Virus record (IMG/VR): IMGVR_UViG_3300035670_000975
Span: 1 to 29,825 of that record
DNA from: a virus
Strand: one strand, 5' to 3'
Length of the DNA: 29,825 nt
Shown one piece after another: positions 14,801-21,900 of the stretch (its first letter is position 1; each line of letters begins with the position of its first letter). The notes under the pieces are model-generated. The model ran no database searches. It saw only the letters and a list, made by a program, of their open reading frames with translations, and was not told where the DNA came from. Position numbers and translations under genes: made by a program.

Positions 14801-17415
14801 CATCTGGAGCAGTAGTTGAAAAATATGAAGGTTCTTATAATATTATTGATAATACGATTAATTTTTACACTGCTCCAAATGGCACACAACCGATTGTAAA
14901 TGTTAATGATCCCGATGAAATATATTGGACCGGATTACAAACAAGTTCTACATTCCAAGGAAGAGTTTTCATTAGGAATGGAGTAGTTGGTGCTTCAACA
15001 CATACGTATGCAACCAATTATATTTTTGATTCTATTTCTCCAGACCTTACTGGTGTTGGAAAAACATTTACTCTAAAGCAAGAGGGAAATAATGTATCTG
15101 GATTCAGTACTTCACATGCCTTGATTCTGATAAATGACATTGCACAAATACCATCTCAAAGTTCACGAATAAATGATTTTGCCTTAGTAGAAAATGTTGG
15201 TATAACTTCAATCGTTTTTAGTGGATATGGTGCCTCTGTTAGAAACGACGTAAGAACAGGAACTGTTCCTGTTGGAGGAGTTTTAGCATCTCTTGGATCA
15301 TCTCAAGGATTTGGTTATCAACCACTGGTTCAAGCTGGAGGAACAGCGATTATATCTGGATTTGGTACTATTATTTCTGTCAGTATTGGAAATAGTGGTT
15401 CTGGATATAGATCTGGTATCTCAACTTTGAATGGGGTGGTACAACAAATAACAGTAAATGTTGGTGTTAGAACCGCAGATCTTGATGCTGTAGATATAGT
15501 TTCCATAGGAACTGCGTCTATTTCAAATGGTCACATTGTTGGGGTTAGTGTAACTAATCCTGGTATTGGATACACATTTACAAATCCTCCAATTGTTGTA
15601 ATTGATGCTCCGATTCCATATTCAAATATTCCTCTAATTTATCATCCAAGTTCTACTGGCGCTGGACTAGGAACGAATGCAATTGTTGACATTCAGGTTT
15701 CTTCTGGTTCAAGTGTACTGAATTTTGAGGTGACAAATTCTGGTTATGGATATAGAGCAGGTGAAACACTAACAATTCCTTCTGGAGGATTGACAGGCAT
15801 ACCTACAGATCCGACAGTTGGTGCGGGATTTAGCGACTTTAGATTGTTTGTGAACACGGTATCGTTTGATAAGTTTACTGCTTGGAGATTTGGTGATCTA
15901 GATGTTTTAGATAATCTTGATACTCAATTTGATGGTGTTCAAAAAGTTTTTGTCTTGAAAAAAGAAAACAAACAATTTACTATCAGAGCAAAAAAAGGTT
16001 CTCTTATTGATGTAGAGCAAACAATCATTGTATTTTTGAACAATGTGTTACAAGAACCTGGTAAATCATATATATTCCCTGGTGGTTCAAATATCACTTT
16101 TTCTGAAGCTCCGAAAGTTGGTGATACTTGTTCAATCTTATTCTATAAGGGAACAGGAAATGTTGATGTTATTTCAAGAGATATTCTTGAAACAATTAAA
16201 GTTGGAGATAAAGTTAGAATTGGAAATGGTAATTTCTATAGATCTAATTTTGATCAAAGTGAAAGAAGCGTTGTAGGAATTTTGACTGCTGACAATTTTA
16301 CAACATCTCCATATACTAATGCTGGTCTGACCACTGATGGTACAATTCAAAGACCAATGACTTGGTGCAAACAACAAGAAGATCTTATTATTGATGGAAA
16401 CATAGTTACAAAAGATCGTATTTTATATGAAGCAAATATCATACCTAACAGCACTATTATAAAATCAGTAGGACTTGGATCAACCGAAATTTGGGTGCAA
16501 AATGTTATACCTTTATTTGACTCGTACAATGAGTCTATTGATGATAGCAAACAGATTATAGAGATTTATGATCAGAGAGATTTTGTTGGTGCTAGTGCAA
16601 CAGCAATAGTATCTGGACTAGGAACAATTTCTTCAATATCAATTACATATCCTGGAATTGGATATACAATTGCTCCTTCAGTCATAGTAGCAAATCCTGT
16701 TGGGTTTGGTTCAACAATGAGAGCAAACGCTACGGCAACTTTGAGTGGAGATGGTTTAGGATCTATTTCTCTTAGTTCTCCTGGATCTGCATATACTTTT
16801 ACAAATCCTCCAGTAGTATTGATTGAACAACCAAAATTTGACAAAGAAGTCATATACAATGTCAATTATTCTGGAGACTTTGGAATAATAACTGGCGTAG
16901 CGACTACTTCAGTTGGTTTAGCATCAACAGGACTTGTATTTGACTTACTAATACCTGCGGATTCACCTCTAAGAAGTTCTGCTTATGTTGGACCATCTGG
17001 AATACAGACAATTTCTAACATTGCATCTGGATTCCCATTCGTTGTTTATGATTCCAATGTAGGAAATGGCGTCACATCTTTAGATCTTTCTGGTTCGGTG
17101 TATGGAATTGGCACTTCATTCTTAGATAATGTTTATGAAGCGATTTCAGTTTCAGTAGCGACGACAGATGCAGTTGGATTTGGTACAACTTATGTTGCAA
17201 AAGTTACGGTCAGCGTTTCTAGTTATAATGGACTATCTGGAATTGGATATAGTGATTTTTATGGTCAATATAGTTGGGGTAAACTTAGAAACTTTACCAG
17301 ATCTGGTATTGCAAAAACATTTACTCCGATTTTGAACAATGGATTATTGGGAATTTCAACATCTCCTGTTGTTGTAAGACGAACTCCTCTAAAATCGGTT
17401 GGATACCTAACATAA
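5185..17415 (+). CDS. Giant modular baseplate wedge protein with gp7-like N-terminus and YHYH domain
   Basis: This is one uninterrupted frame of 4076 residues (roughly 430-450 kDa), about four times T4 gp7. Residues 1-220 resemble the C-terminal core of T4 gp7, best seen at FIRQSKDFYTSKGTENSF (187-204) and LFNALYDERVKVL. Position between gp6 and gp8 agrees. The rest is a mosaic: six NHG/GD-type modules, six clusters of GSGY modules, a YHYH domain (about 1263-1380), a conserved block at about 2450-2515 (GWRKDSGKLS, DYYQYFSYSLKSK, GFKKFSDL), a DRFPLVGSRFRKYLIMAN block near 2610, a RGWMGTGFSTHPSG module near 3190 and two LINDIAQIP/LNNVLQEPG modules. There is no signal peptide or transmembrane segment. 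It probably anchors in the wedge and projects outward for host contact; the projecting role is inferred. A late box overlaps its stop. Confidence 0.85.
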   Translation: MLEKRVKIQTVIEQQLPDFVNSENQRLGDFLKTYYKSTEYQGGSIDILDNIDQYVKVGTYTSIVDYTTLTSDANSTDITVNVLSTNGWPDSYGLLKIDNEIISYTGKTNTSFTGCIRGFSGITSYRGLNGPDELIFESSLADDHINETKVINLSSLFLKEFFKKLKTQFLPGFEDRELNKKLNVANFIRQSKDFYTSKGTENSFEILFNALYDERVKVLKPQENLFTPSDAGYQRVLQLNVEPIIGNIGDLSTKTIYQENSNGNIIAYGSVVDVENIKRDGKEFYRINVDYNEDKDIVTYGSLYGKFVVDPQTKVIDNVSSGSTFINVESTIGFAKTGELYVTYSNGSVGIVTYSSKNISQFLNVNGILDQISDTQEVFQNNLSYGYDSEGNEISFRIKGSIGDYTIKATDIDTPYFVKNDIIRLQSLGYDKDNVITDSLISNESSTFVIKNARILSSNQLGQNPNIISLFQLETYEKHTLNVGDTIKTISPNGYVTTGIVNKIISDYSFDVSGLNGFNPLNKGNVKRILTKVYSQNNTVSELPANVVKSFYDVNDSVYITSHSLPSYRDPINVRTGVVNISDGGTGNGIVISGDTIPAPNHSFITGDEVYYIPDKFVELVGGYGEPIAITTERTLGDLREGTYFVKSVDPDNIKLSPSRSELFENKFVNVSGIASFQQIYPIKSYENSLDSSYGIRKIPFEITETSKYHEVSPGIVGVFINGVDILSYKSQDFCYYGSITNIDVTAGGSNYDVINPPKIIIQDSVGSGATATATVVGQLEAIEVLDGGSDFVTNPIITITGGNGFGAVAKANTRKEKLIAFTNTSVGSGFISTSTNTIGFSTYHRFRNGDAIVYSSNSQTPIGIGTHQSSVIRDANLVDNSVYYVSTIGLSQIKLHTRKSDALSGINTINITDFGQGNQYFTTVELKNVLSSITISDKGFGYTNNPIRISSSGISSSKNQITYNNHGFSSGDLIEYKYEGVSISGLTTDQQYYVYKLDDSNFKLSAAGIGTTISDYNYKNQIFVDFKNVGVGGTHIFNYPPIVVQISGNVGIETTNNLIFQPTVKPKFRGYVQKINLEKTGVGYGCSDVINFERQPLILFDSGSGAQLKPIISSGQIKEVFVINGGSGYVAQPELKISGSGSNASLTPIVHNGSITSIQINDGGSGFTTFTTFIDVIPTGQGAKARAKIRKWTINNFERYKNNLSVDDGILTESKNQYSRGSYAAMTAPRALRELIYAKSEDGETKYGADSVDLRKINNVEVSSEYHSPIIGWAFDGHPIYGPFAYDTPRGGSVREIRSGYDLIPSSERPPGFSNGYFIEDYVFAGNGDLDEKNGRFAKTPDYPFGTYAYYTTINSGPSEGSGAFKNYKLPQFPYVIGDSFKGKPDSFNFDRNINQVDYNYDLLFRNTRPTKTSRNFGYSEYINDSTADPRQVTEITSTSKGSVTGFNVVSAGSSYKPGDRLVIEGSPLYGRSTTAQIKSVRGKNIVSLASSTISTENLELYVSGGLAIGYCTSPHHFENKNSIIISGLSTHSYSNLNGNKIISNPQRSWYLGDNLESPSTTGLTTTISLIGSYDPLYFRENTIIGIGLSAENLEKLKVLNIDPQNQLVRVQRNYDGTVGTSYSFRTLVLEYQSTFSFPVGFSTFTSNPPKLQRYFNPSEVVALGTATSVGIGTTISYHPLNNIAPPNLLQNNQYESGIAFTSKIVPLGSILISNHSFETGDELVYSNGGGSSLRVWNGINEFDLENQSKVYAIKESENLVGLSTTKIGIGSTGTYVGLGSTSTKLLFVSVGSGVTHSLTLQTNSITANAAVYESILTTSENHGLTFKDQIAIISKPNKEQRVFVQYNDFNRRIVFDRKKFEPSGINTVTNTINISNHGLEQSQKIIFTTNGSAPNGLVNNEMYYVIVIDSNNIKLSNQKIFSYSPNPTPIRISSIGSGEHFISKVNPHVNVYRGNLVSFAVTDRSLSATSVGTTYPAFKLEFYKDNSFREEYISSKTNKQFEVVAIGTVGTTDPAAVNISTNDLTPPKLYYKFTPVNIDVIPSSKSEIFIDEEQSFANTIDVIPSVYNAVQYPTGIGSTTFRYLLNQNPESVSYASSDGTFYYVTDSITAAGPIESVEVKRSGSGYLSLPGINSISTQNGINGIVRLSGNMGRVTKISTRDTGYNYPSDPTFKIIANAPEILEVESLNSFESVGIITGGRDFLVPPNLVVLDPITNTVIQDVTLVPKIKNGTITRVDVTRNTKSLSDTKPTIITVNNSNGVGISTVGFNTITKEVTVQFSVGFSTQNSFPFSAGDRVFVENIGIASEGSGYNSSDYNYTFFELTSVNANIGGIGSATYKLHSNVSDPGTYSTTKSYGRMIPYSSFPVFDPKLIKNDFSVGEELVTISGSESVEGVVSSWDKTNKILKVNSKKEFAVGDKVRGKGSGSLATIVSKINVDSYFNIDASPLVVKGWRKDSGKLSVNEQRLIDSDYYQYFSYSLKSKIAYDTWNDVVSSLNHTSGFKKFSDLTIESNPEFDITPQINSNDVESIIDLISEVETYCVFDFDLVSEKSKEISGITFSDEILLRNVPITDYEESVGNRVLSIDDISNSFNNTPRAERYSVIDRFPLVGSRFRKYLIMANDTQFVDERQMAIVELLIDNQGNGFVQEYGDVQTQLNGYFDYQQIGSEGQLLFYPEKYEFNDYDIHGLVYNIDRSPHSSVGIATLVGVHTVGDIVSVESRGTTIPSGITTAVNILGFSTTNYESAKLIIEVEHGNRHEVLNMNLVHNNSNVYGVEYGHITDNDLTTIPGPSIGTFGANISSNVLYLNFTPTGISTVGSALTFHMLVTKFHAGVSTVGVDTTNLTNGDLIARYTDIPASSSPGITTIASFGVHPDEDAAYGIIQVYDVTNNRYEFFESLYLADTGTLSYQTLFGSVDDDSDNVHSGIGTFGVISGSSLRNIVYTPPASTRTIVKTFLNTAAHTKGGVDEITLVSLNDSSIESVEGTYTGTQSDVLRAFGLFHGGDPIFAKSFDASSPTIVDVTENLIYIPNHFFTSGERLRYVPLGTGSTSSIGIGTTTISGYGSTDKLPEYVYAIKVDDKSIRVAASAQDSLVSNIGNYLNLTSVGIGTSHSFISQDQNSKCIVALDNNIQDPVIPANITHTLIEEMSFGGELMRLSGITSFYGGDLLKVEDEFVTIKQVGFGSTNVFVVQRGWMGTGFSTHPSGAVVEKYEGSYNIIDNTINFYTAPNGTQPIVNVNDPDEIYWTGLQTSSTFQGRVFIRNGVVGASTHTYATNYIFDSISPDLTGVGKTFTLKQEGNNVSGFSTSHALILINDIAQIPSQSSRINDFALVENVGITSIVFSGYGASVRNDVRTGTVPVGGVLASLGSSQGFGYQPLVQAGGTAIISGFGTIISVSIGNSGSGYRSGISTLNGVVQQITVNVGVRTADLDAVDIVSIGTASISNGHIVGVSVTNPGIGYTFTNPPIVVIDAPIPYSNIPLIYHPSSTGAGLGTNAIVDIQVSSGSSVLNFEVTNSGYGYRAGETLTIPSGGLTGIPTDPTVGAGFSDFRLFVNTVSFDKFTAWRFGDLDVLDNLDTQFDGVQKVFVLKKENKQFTIRAKKGSLIDVEQTIIVFLNNVLQEPGKSYIFPGGSNITFSEAPKVGDTCSILFYKGTGNVDVISRDILETIKVGDKVRIGNGNFYRSNFDQSERSVVGILTADNFTTSPYTNAGLTTDGTIQRPMTWCKQQEDLIIDGNIVTKDRILYEANIIPNSTIIKSVGLGSTEIWVQNVIPLFDSYNESIDDSKQIIEIYDQRDFVGASATAIVSGLGTISSISITYPGIGYTIAPSVIVANPVGFGSTMRANATATLSGDGLGSISLSSPGSAYTFTNPPVVLIEQPKFDKEVIYNVNYSGDFGIITGVATTSVGLASTGLVFDLLIPADSPLRSSAYVGPSGIQTISNIASGFPFVVYDSNVGNGVTSLDLSGSVYGIGTSFLDNVYEAISVSVATTDAVGFGTTYVAKVTVSVSSYNGLSGIGYSDFYGQYSWGKLRNFTRSGIAKTFTPILNNGLLGISTSPVVVRRTPLKSVGYLT
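6976..14540 (+). repeat. Dispersed NHG/GD-type protein modules in the giant gene (about six copies)
   Basis: A module of roughly 75-90 residues recurs near 6976, 7690, 8068, 10312, 10798 and 14272. Its signature is NHG/S-F-x3-GD-x-V/I-x-Y, then a loop, then YYV-x4-D-x3-IKLS, ending in a GxGTxHxF-like strand. Examples are NHSFITGDEVYYIP, NNHGFSSGDLIEYKYEG, SNHSFETGDELVYSNGG, SNHGLEQSQKIIFTTNG and NHFFTSGERLRYVPLG. The copies are divergent at DNA level, so the family is old rather than a recent tandem duplication. Confidence 0.7.
7402..16830 (+). repeat. GSGY beta modules in the giant gene
   Basis: A short module with the pattern I-x-S/V-I-x-I-x-N-x-G-x-GY, then PP-x-V-x-I and a GxGA-x-A-x-A strand recurs in clusters at about 7402-7630, 7978-8040, 8398-8760, 11521-11970, 15352-15780 and 16591-16830. 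Clear instances are VFVINGGSGYVAQPELKIS, VSIGNSGSGYRSG, VTNPGIGYTFTNPPIVVI and ITYPGIGYTIAPSVIVA. The same module occurs in gp8, gp14 and the 2665-residue protein. Confidence 0.75.
8971..9330 (+). other. YHYH domain inside the giant protein
   Basis: GWAFDGHPIYGPFAYD starts at residue 1273, YHSPI precedes it at 1267, GTYAYYTT follows near 1347, and FPYVIG ends the block at 1374-1379. These are the hallmark segments of the YHYH family, a secreted or surface domain of uncertain function also present in cyanophage structural proteins. Confidence 0.75.
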
Positions 17416-17418
17416 ATA
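17411..17418 (+). promoter_or_regulatory. Late promoter box CATAAATA upstream of gp8
   Basis: CATAAATA matches the T4 late consensus TATAAATA at 7 of 8 positions. It overlaps the TAA stop (17413-17415) of the giant gene and lies 17 nt before the gp8 ATG, so a start near 17424 leaves a very short leader. It would give gp8 and the following genes their own late transcript. Confidence 0.65.
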
Positions 17419-17435
17419 ACTAGAAAAAAGTCCAA

Positions 17436-18983
17436 ATGTCTGCCATTATAACTGAACAGCTTCGTATTCTAAATGCAAGTAACTTTAGATCTGGTATTGC
17501 TTCCACTACCAGTTCTTATTACGTTTGGATTGGTTTGCCAAATGCAACTAATATAAGTCCGACTTGGAACACAAGTCCTCCAGCACCAGTTGATTCTTTT
17601 GAAGACTCCAACAGATATTGGGACTCAATCATTGCAATGAAAAGAATTAATTCTTCTGATGTTAGAAGAGTTATTGACAAATATATTTGGACTTCTGGTG
17701 AAAAGTATGATATGTATAGGCAAGATTATAGTAGAAACAATCTTGCCCCTGTATCAAGTGCAACTAATCTTTATAGTGCAAAATATTATGTCCTCAACAG
17801 AGACTATAGAGTTTATGTTTGCTTGGATAATGGCATTTCTCCAGAAAATCCAACTGGAAAACCTTCACTGGATGAACCACTATTTACAGATTTAGAACCA
17901 AGAGCTGCAGGAAGCAGTGGTGATGGATATGTTTGGAAATATCTTTACACATTAACTCCAACGGACATTTTAAGATTTGAATCTACTAATTTTATACCCA
18001 TTCCAGAAAATTGGTCAACTTCTTCTGATAATGCTGCAGTTAGAGACAATGCTGCGACTAGTGGACAATTAAAAATTGTCACGATAACGAATCGTGGTTC
18101 TGGATATGGAACTGCAACTACATATTCAAATGTTAGTATTTTGGGTGACGGAGAAGGAGCAAAAGCAAGTGTAACTGTAAACGCCGAAGGAAAAATTGAA
18201 TCAGTTGATATATCTAATGGTGGATCTGGATATTCCTTTGGAACTTTAGATCTAGACGGTTCTGGTATTACTAATTCATCTTCCAGCACTGATGCTGCAA
18301 CAAATGTAATTATACCTCCTATTGGGGGGCATGGAAGCAACATATACCATGAACTTGGAGCTCGTAAAGTTATGGTGTATTCTCGTTTAGAAAATGATGA
18401 TACTAACCCTGACTTTATAACTGGTAATGAATTTGCTAGAATTGGAATTGTAAAAGATCCTTTGGTTTATAATTCAACATCTACATTGACCGCAAGCAAA
18501 GCTAGTGGTGTCTATGCTCTAAAAGTTACGGCAAGTAATTTGTCTAATATTGTTTTTAATCCGGATGATATTATAACTCAAACAATCGGTATTGGTTCTA
18601 CTGCCATTGGTAGAGTTGTTTCTTGGGACTCTACGACTGGAGTTATAAAGTATTGGCAAGATAATCAAGTAGCAACTTCAGCAACTGTTGGAACACCGCC
18701 TTTATATGGTTACAAATTACTAAGGTTCCAAAATACTCATAATGGAACAGGATCATTTAATATCAATGGTGGAAATGCTACGGTTGCTATAGACACTTCA
18801 TTTAGTGGTGTCTCTACCGTTCTAAATAGTAAGACCTATTACCTAGGGCAAACTTTTGATAAGGGAATATCAAATCCAGAAGTTCAAAGACAGAGCGGTG
18901 AAATCATTTACATTGATAACAGACCGTCTGTATTGAGATCCTCAAATCAAAAAGAAGATATTAAAATTGTTTTAGAATTCTAA
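17436..18983 (+). CDS. gp8: gp8-like baseplate wedge protein with inserted repeat domain
   Basis: It encodes 515 residues against about 334 in T4 gp8, a dimeric wedge protein that binds gp7 and gp10. Recognisable parts are the N-terminal half with SIIAMKRI and YRVYVCLDN, DGYVWKYLYTL (163-173) followed by NFIPIPENW, and the C-terminus SGEIIYIDNRPSVL (487-500), which closely parallels the end of T4 gp8. The extra length is an insertion from about residue 213, two GSGY modules (ITNRGSGYGTATT, ISNGGSGYSFGTLDLDG), plus an IGIGSTAIGRVVSWDSTTG module near 380. The ATG at 17436 follows a late box by 17 nt. The next gene starts 4 nt after its stop. Confidence 0.88.
   Translation: MSAIITEQLRILNASNFRSGIASTTSSYYVWIGLPNATNISPTWNTSPPAPVDSFEDSNRYWDSIIAMKRINSSDVRRVIDKYIWTSGEKYDMYRQDYSRNNLAPVSSATNLYSAKYYVLNRDYRVYVCLDNGISPENPTGKPSLDEPLFTDLEPRAAGSSGDGYVWKYLYTLTPTDILRFESTNFIPIPENWSTSSDNAAVRDNAATSGQLKIVTITNRGSGYGTATTYSNVSILGDGEGAKASVTVNAEGKIESVDISNGGSGYSFGTLDLDGSGITNSSSSTDAATNVIIPPIGGHGSNIYHELGARKVMVYSRLENDDTNPDFITGNEFARIGIVKDPLVYNSTSTLTASKASGVYALKVTASNLSNIVFNPDDIITQTIGIGSTAIGRVVSWDSTTGVIKYWQDNQVATSATVGTPPLYGYKLLRFQNTHNGTGSFNINGGNATVAIDTSFSGVSTVLNSKTYYLGQTFDKGISNPEVQRQSGEIIYIDNRPSVLRSSNQKEDIKIVLEF
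18070..18260 (+). repeat. GSGY module pair inserted in gp8
   Basis: Two copies are visible: IVTITNRGSGYGTATTYSNV and VDISNGGSGYSFGTLDLDG, separated by a GEGAKASVTVN strand. They fall between the DGYVW core and the conserved C-terminus of gp8, where T4 gp8 is shorter. Confidence 0.75.
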
Positions 18984-18987
18984 GAAA

Positions 18988-21900
18988 ATGCCACAGGAAA
19001 CCAATCTCAACATTTCTCCATATCATGATGATTTTGATCCAGCAAAAAATTTCCATAGAATTCTTTTTAAACCAGGAACTCCTGTACAAGCAAGAGAACT
19101 GACTGGTTTACAGTCAATACTTCAAGATCAAATTGAAAAATTTGGCACGCATTTTTTCAAAGAAGGATCTAAAGTAATTCCTGGGCAACTATCATATCTT
19201 GATGTTTTTCCTGGAGTTTGTATAGAGTCTTCATATCTTGGGATTCCAGTTTCACTATATGCATCTCAACTGATTGGAAAAACTATAAGAGGTCAAAATT
19301 CTGGTGTAGAAGCAAGAGTTGAATATGTTCTTTCGGATACAGAATCTGAGAGAACTTTGTTTACGCTATACTTTAATGTTGTTAAATCTGGATCTGATTT
19401 TGTAACTGGAACATTTCAAGACGGCGAAACTTTAATTTTATTAGAAACTCTTTCTTACGGTAACACAACAATTTCAGCAAATCAAGGATTTGCTAATGCT
19501 ATTTCTGTTGAATCAAACGTTCAAGGGTCCGCAGCTAATATTCAATCTGGTGTTTATTTTTTGAGGGGAAATTTTGTAACTATTAATCCTCAAACAATCA
19601 TTCTTTCGCAGTATTCCCCAACACCAACTGTAAAGGTAGGTTTATCCATTCAAGAAGAAATAATAAACGCAGATGAAGATCCGTCTCTAAACGACAATGC
19701 ACAAGGTTTTAGTAATTATTCTGCTCCAGGAGCGGATAGATTAAAAATTACAGCATCTTTGGTTTCAAAACTCATCATTGATAATGATGATCCAAGTTTT
19801 GTTGAATTGATGAGAATACAAAATGGTGAAATAGAAACGTTTGTTGAAAACACTGATTATAATTATATCAAGGCAGAATTTGCTAGAAGAACTTATGATG
19901 AATCTGGCGATTATTACATCAAATCATTTGATATATCAGTAAAAAATACTTTAAATAATTACCTTGGTAATGACGGTATTTACAATCAAGGAGATTTCAC
20001 ATATCAAGGCAATACTCCATCAGATTCTTTGATGGAGTATGTTATTTCCTCAGGAAAAGCATATGTTAGAGGTTTTGAAGTTAATAAACAAACAGATACT
20101 GTAATTGACATTGAAAAACCAAGAACGACAAGACAAGTATTTGCAGAAGCAGTTCCTCTCTCTGTGGGTCCAAAAATTGTCATCAATAATATTCATGGTT
20201 CTCCTGTCGTAGGATTTGGAACTACGATTGCTGCCACTCTCAGAGATCAAAGAGTTGGAGTAGCATCAACTGCTCCGTCAGGTAATGCTATTGGTGAATG
20301 CAGAATTTATGATTATAACTTAGAATCTCAAGTATTTGTAGGTCCAGAATCAGAATATACACTAAGACTTTTTGACATTTCCCCTTATACAAAACTAGAA
20401 GTAACTCAACCTTTTGCTTCATTAAGATCAGGAGCATTTGTTGAAGGAAAGTATAGTGGTGCTTCTGGTTTTGTTGTTGAAGATGCATCTGGAATTTCAA
20501 CCTTCAATCTAAGGCAAGTTAGAGGAACGTTTAATAGAGGGGAAAAACTAGTAATTGATGGAATTGATTATAATACAACAGTATCAATAAGCACAAATTA
20601 TGATATATCAAACGTCAAATCAATATATCAGGGAACAACTGTAGGTGTTTCTACATTCAACGCTGATCTAAAACTGACCACTAAAAGTAGATTTTCGAAT
20701 CCATTCACGATAACTGCTAGAAGTGGAAACCCTGGCGTAAGTACTATATCTGCTCCACAAGGAACCTTTGTCGGTATTATTACTACAAATGATCTTGTTA
20801 GATTCAATGCCATTGACGTTGTATCTCCTATTGTTCTAAAAGTTGAAAGTATTGGATCTGGCGGAACTAGTATAACTCTAGCAGGAATTCAAACGGTAAC
20901 AAATGTAGTTGATGGATCTGCTCCAACTACTAGTCAAACAATTACAAACTTAGAGGTTGTCTCTGGCAATCTAATCAACGTTGAAGATAATTCTCTATTT
21001 ACTAGATTAAATCAAAACAACATTGACAGCGTTGATTTGGGATCTTCAGACTTAATTATTAAAAAGTTTTTTACTAATGTTTCTTCTGCGTCTAGTGCTC
21101 TCTCTTTACCAACAGCAGTAGATAATGAATATTATCTGCCATTCGATGAAGAAAGATATCATGTTGCATACCGCGACGGAACCATAGAACCTTTGACTAG
21201 TGATAAAGTACAAGTATCAACAAATGCAAAAAATGTTACTATATCTGGATTATCAAGAGCATCGGAATCCAATATTAGAGTTAGTGCTGTACTAAACAAA
21301 AATAAAGTTGTAGAAAAGAAAAAATTACTCAAAAATGTATCTTCAATAATAGTATCCCGTTCTTCAAATCCGTCTTCTGGAATTGGATCAACTACTCTTG
21401 GAGATGGTTTGATTTATAGTAATGTTTATGGAACCCGCGTACAAGATAAAGAAATATCGTTGAATAAACCAGATGTTTTAAGAATTCTTGGAATATTTGA
21501 ATCCGATGATTCAAATGATCCAAATTTGCCATCTATAACATTAACATCTATTAGTGGTCCAACACAATCAACTTCTGATTTTATACTTGGCGAAAAAATT
21601 GTTGGGTCTAGCACAAAAGCCGTTGCAAGAATTGTTTCTGCTCTTTCTTCGACTCAATTTGAAATCGTTTATTTGAATGAGAAAGTGTTTTCTTTGGGAG
21701 AAACCATTTCAGCAGAAGTTTCAAAAATTGGAAGCATTTGTGCAAATATTGGACCATCTGATAAAAATGTAACAAATGATTATATCTTAGATAACGGTCA
21801 AAGATCATCTTTTTATGATTATGGAAGAATAATTCTCAAAAAAGGCAGACCTCAACCAAAGAGAAGAGTAAAAATTATATTTCAAAATTTTGAAGTTCCA

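Noticed and set aside
7402-16830. Regularly recurring GGATCTGGATAT-like DNA as a CRISPR or DNA repeat array
   Set aside because: Spacing is irregular, the similarity is at protein level (Gly-Ser-Gly-Tyr), and the copies are in frame in continuous coding sequence.
17945-18343. Minus-strand open frame of about 132 residues opposite gp8
   Set aside because: It mirrors the GSGY insertion; repeat complements keep stop codons rare. No regulatory signals precede it.
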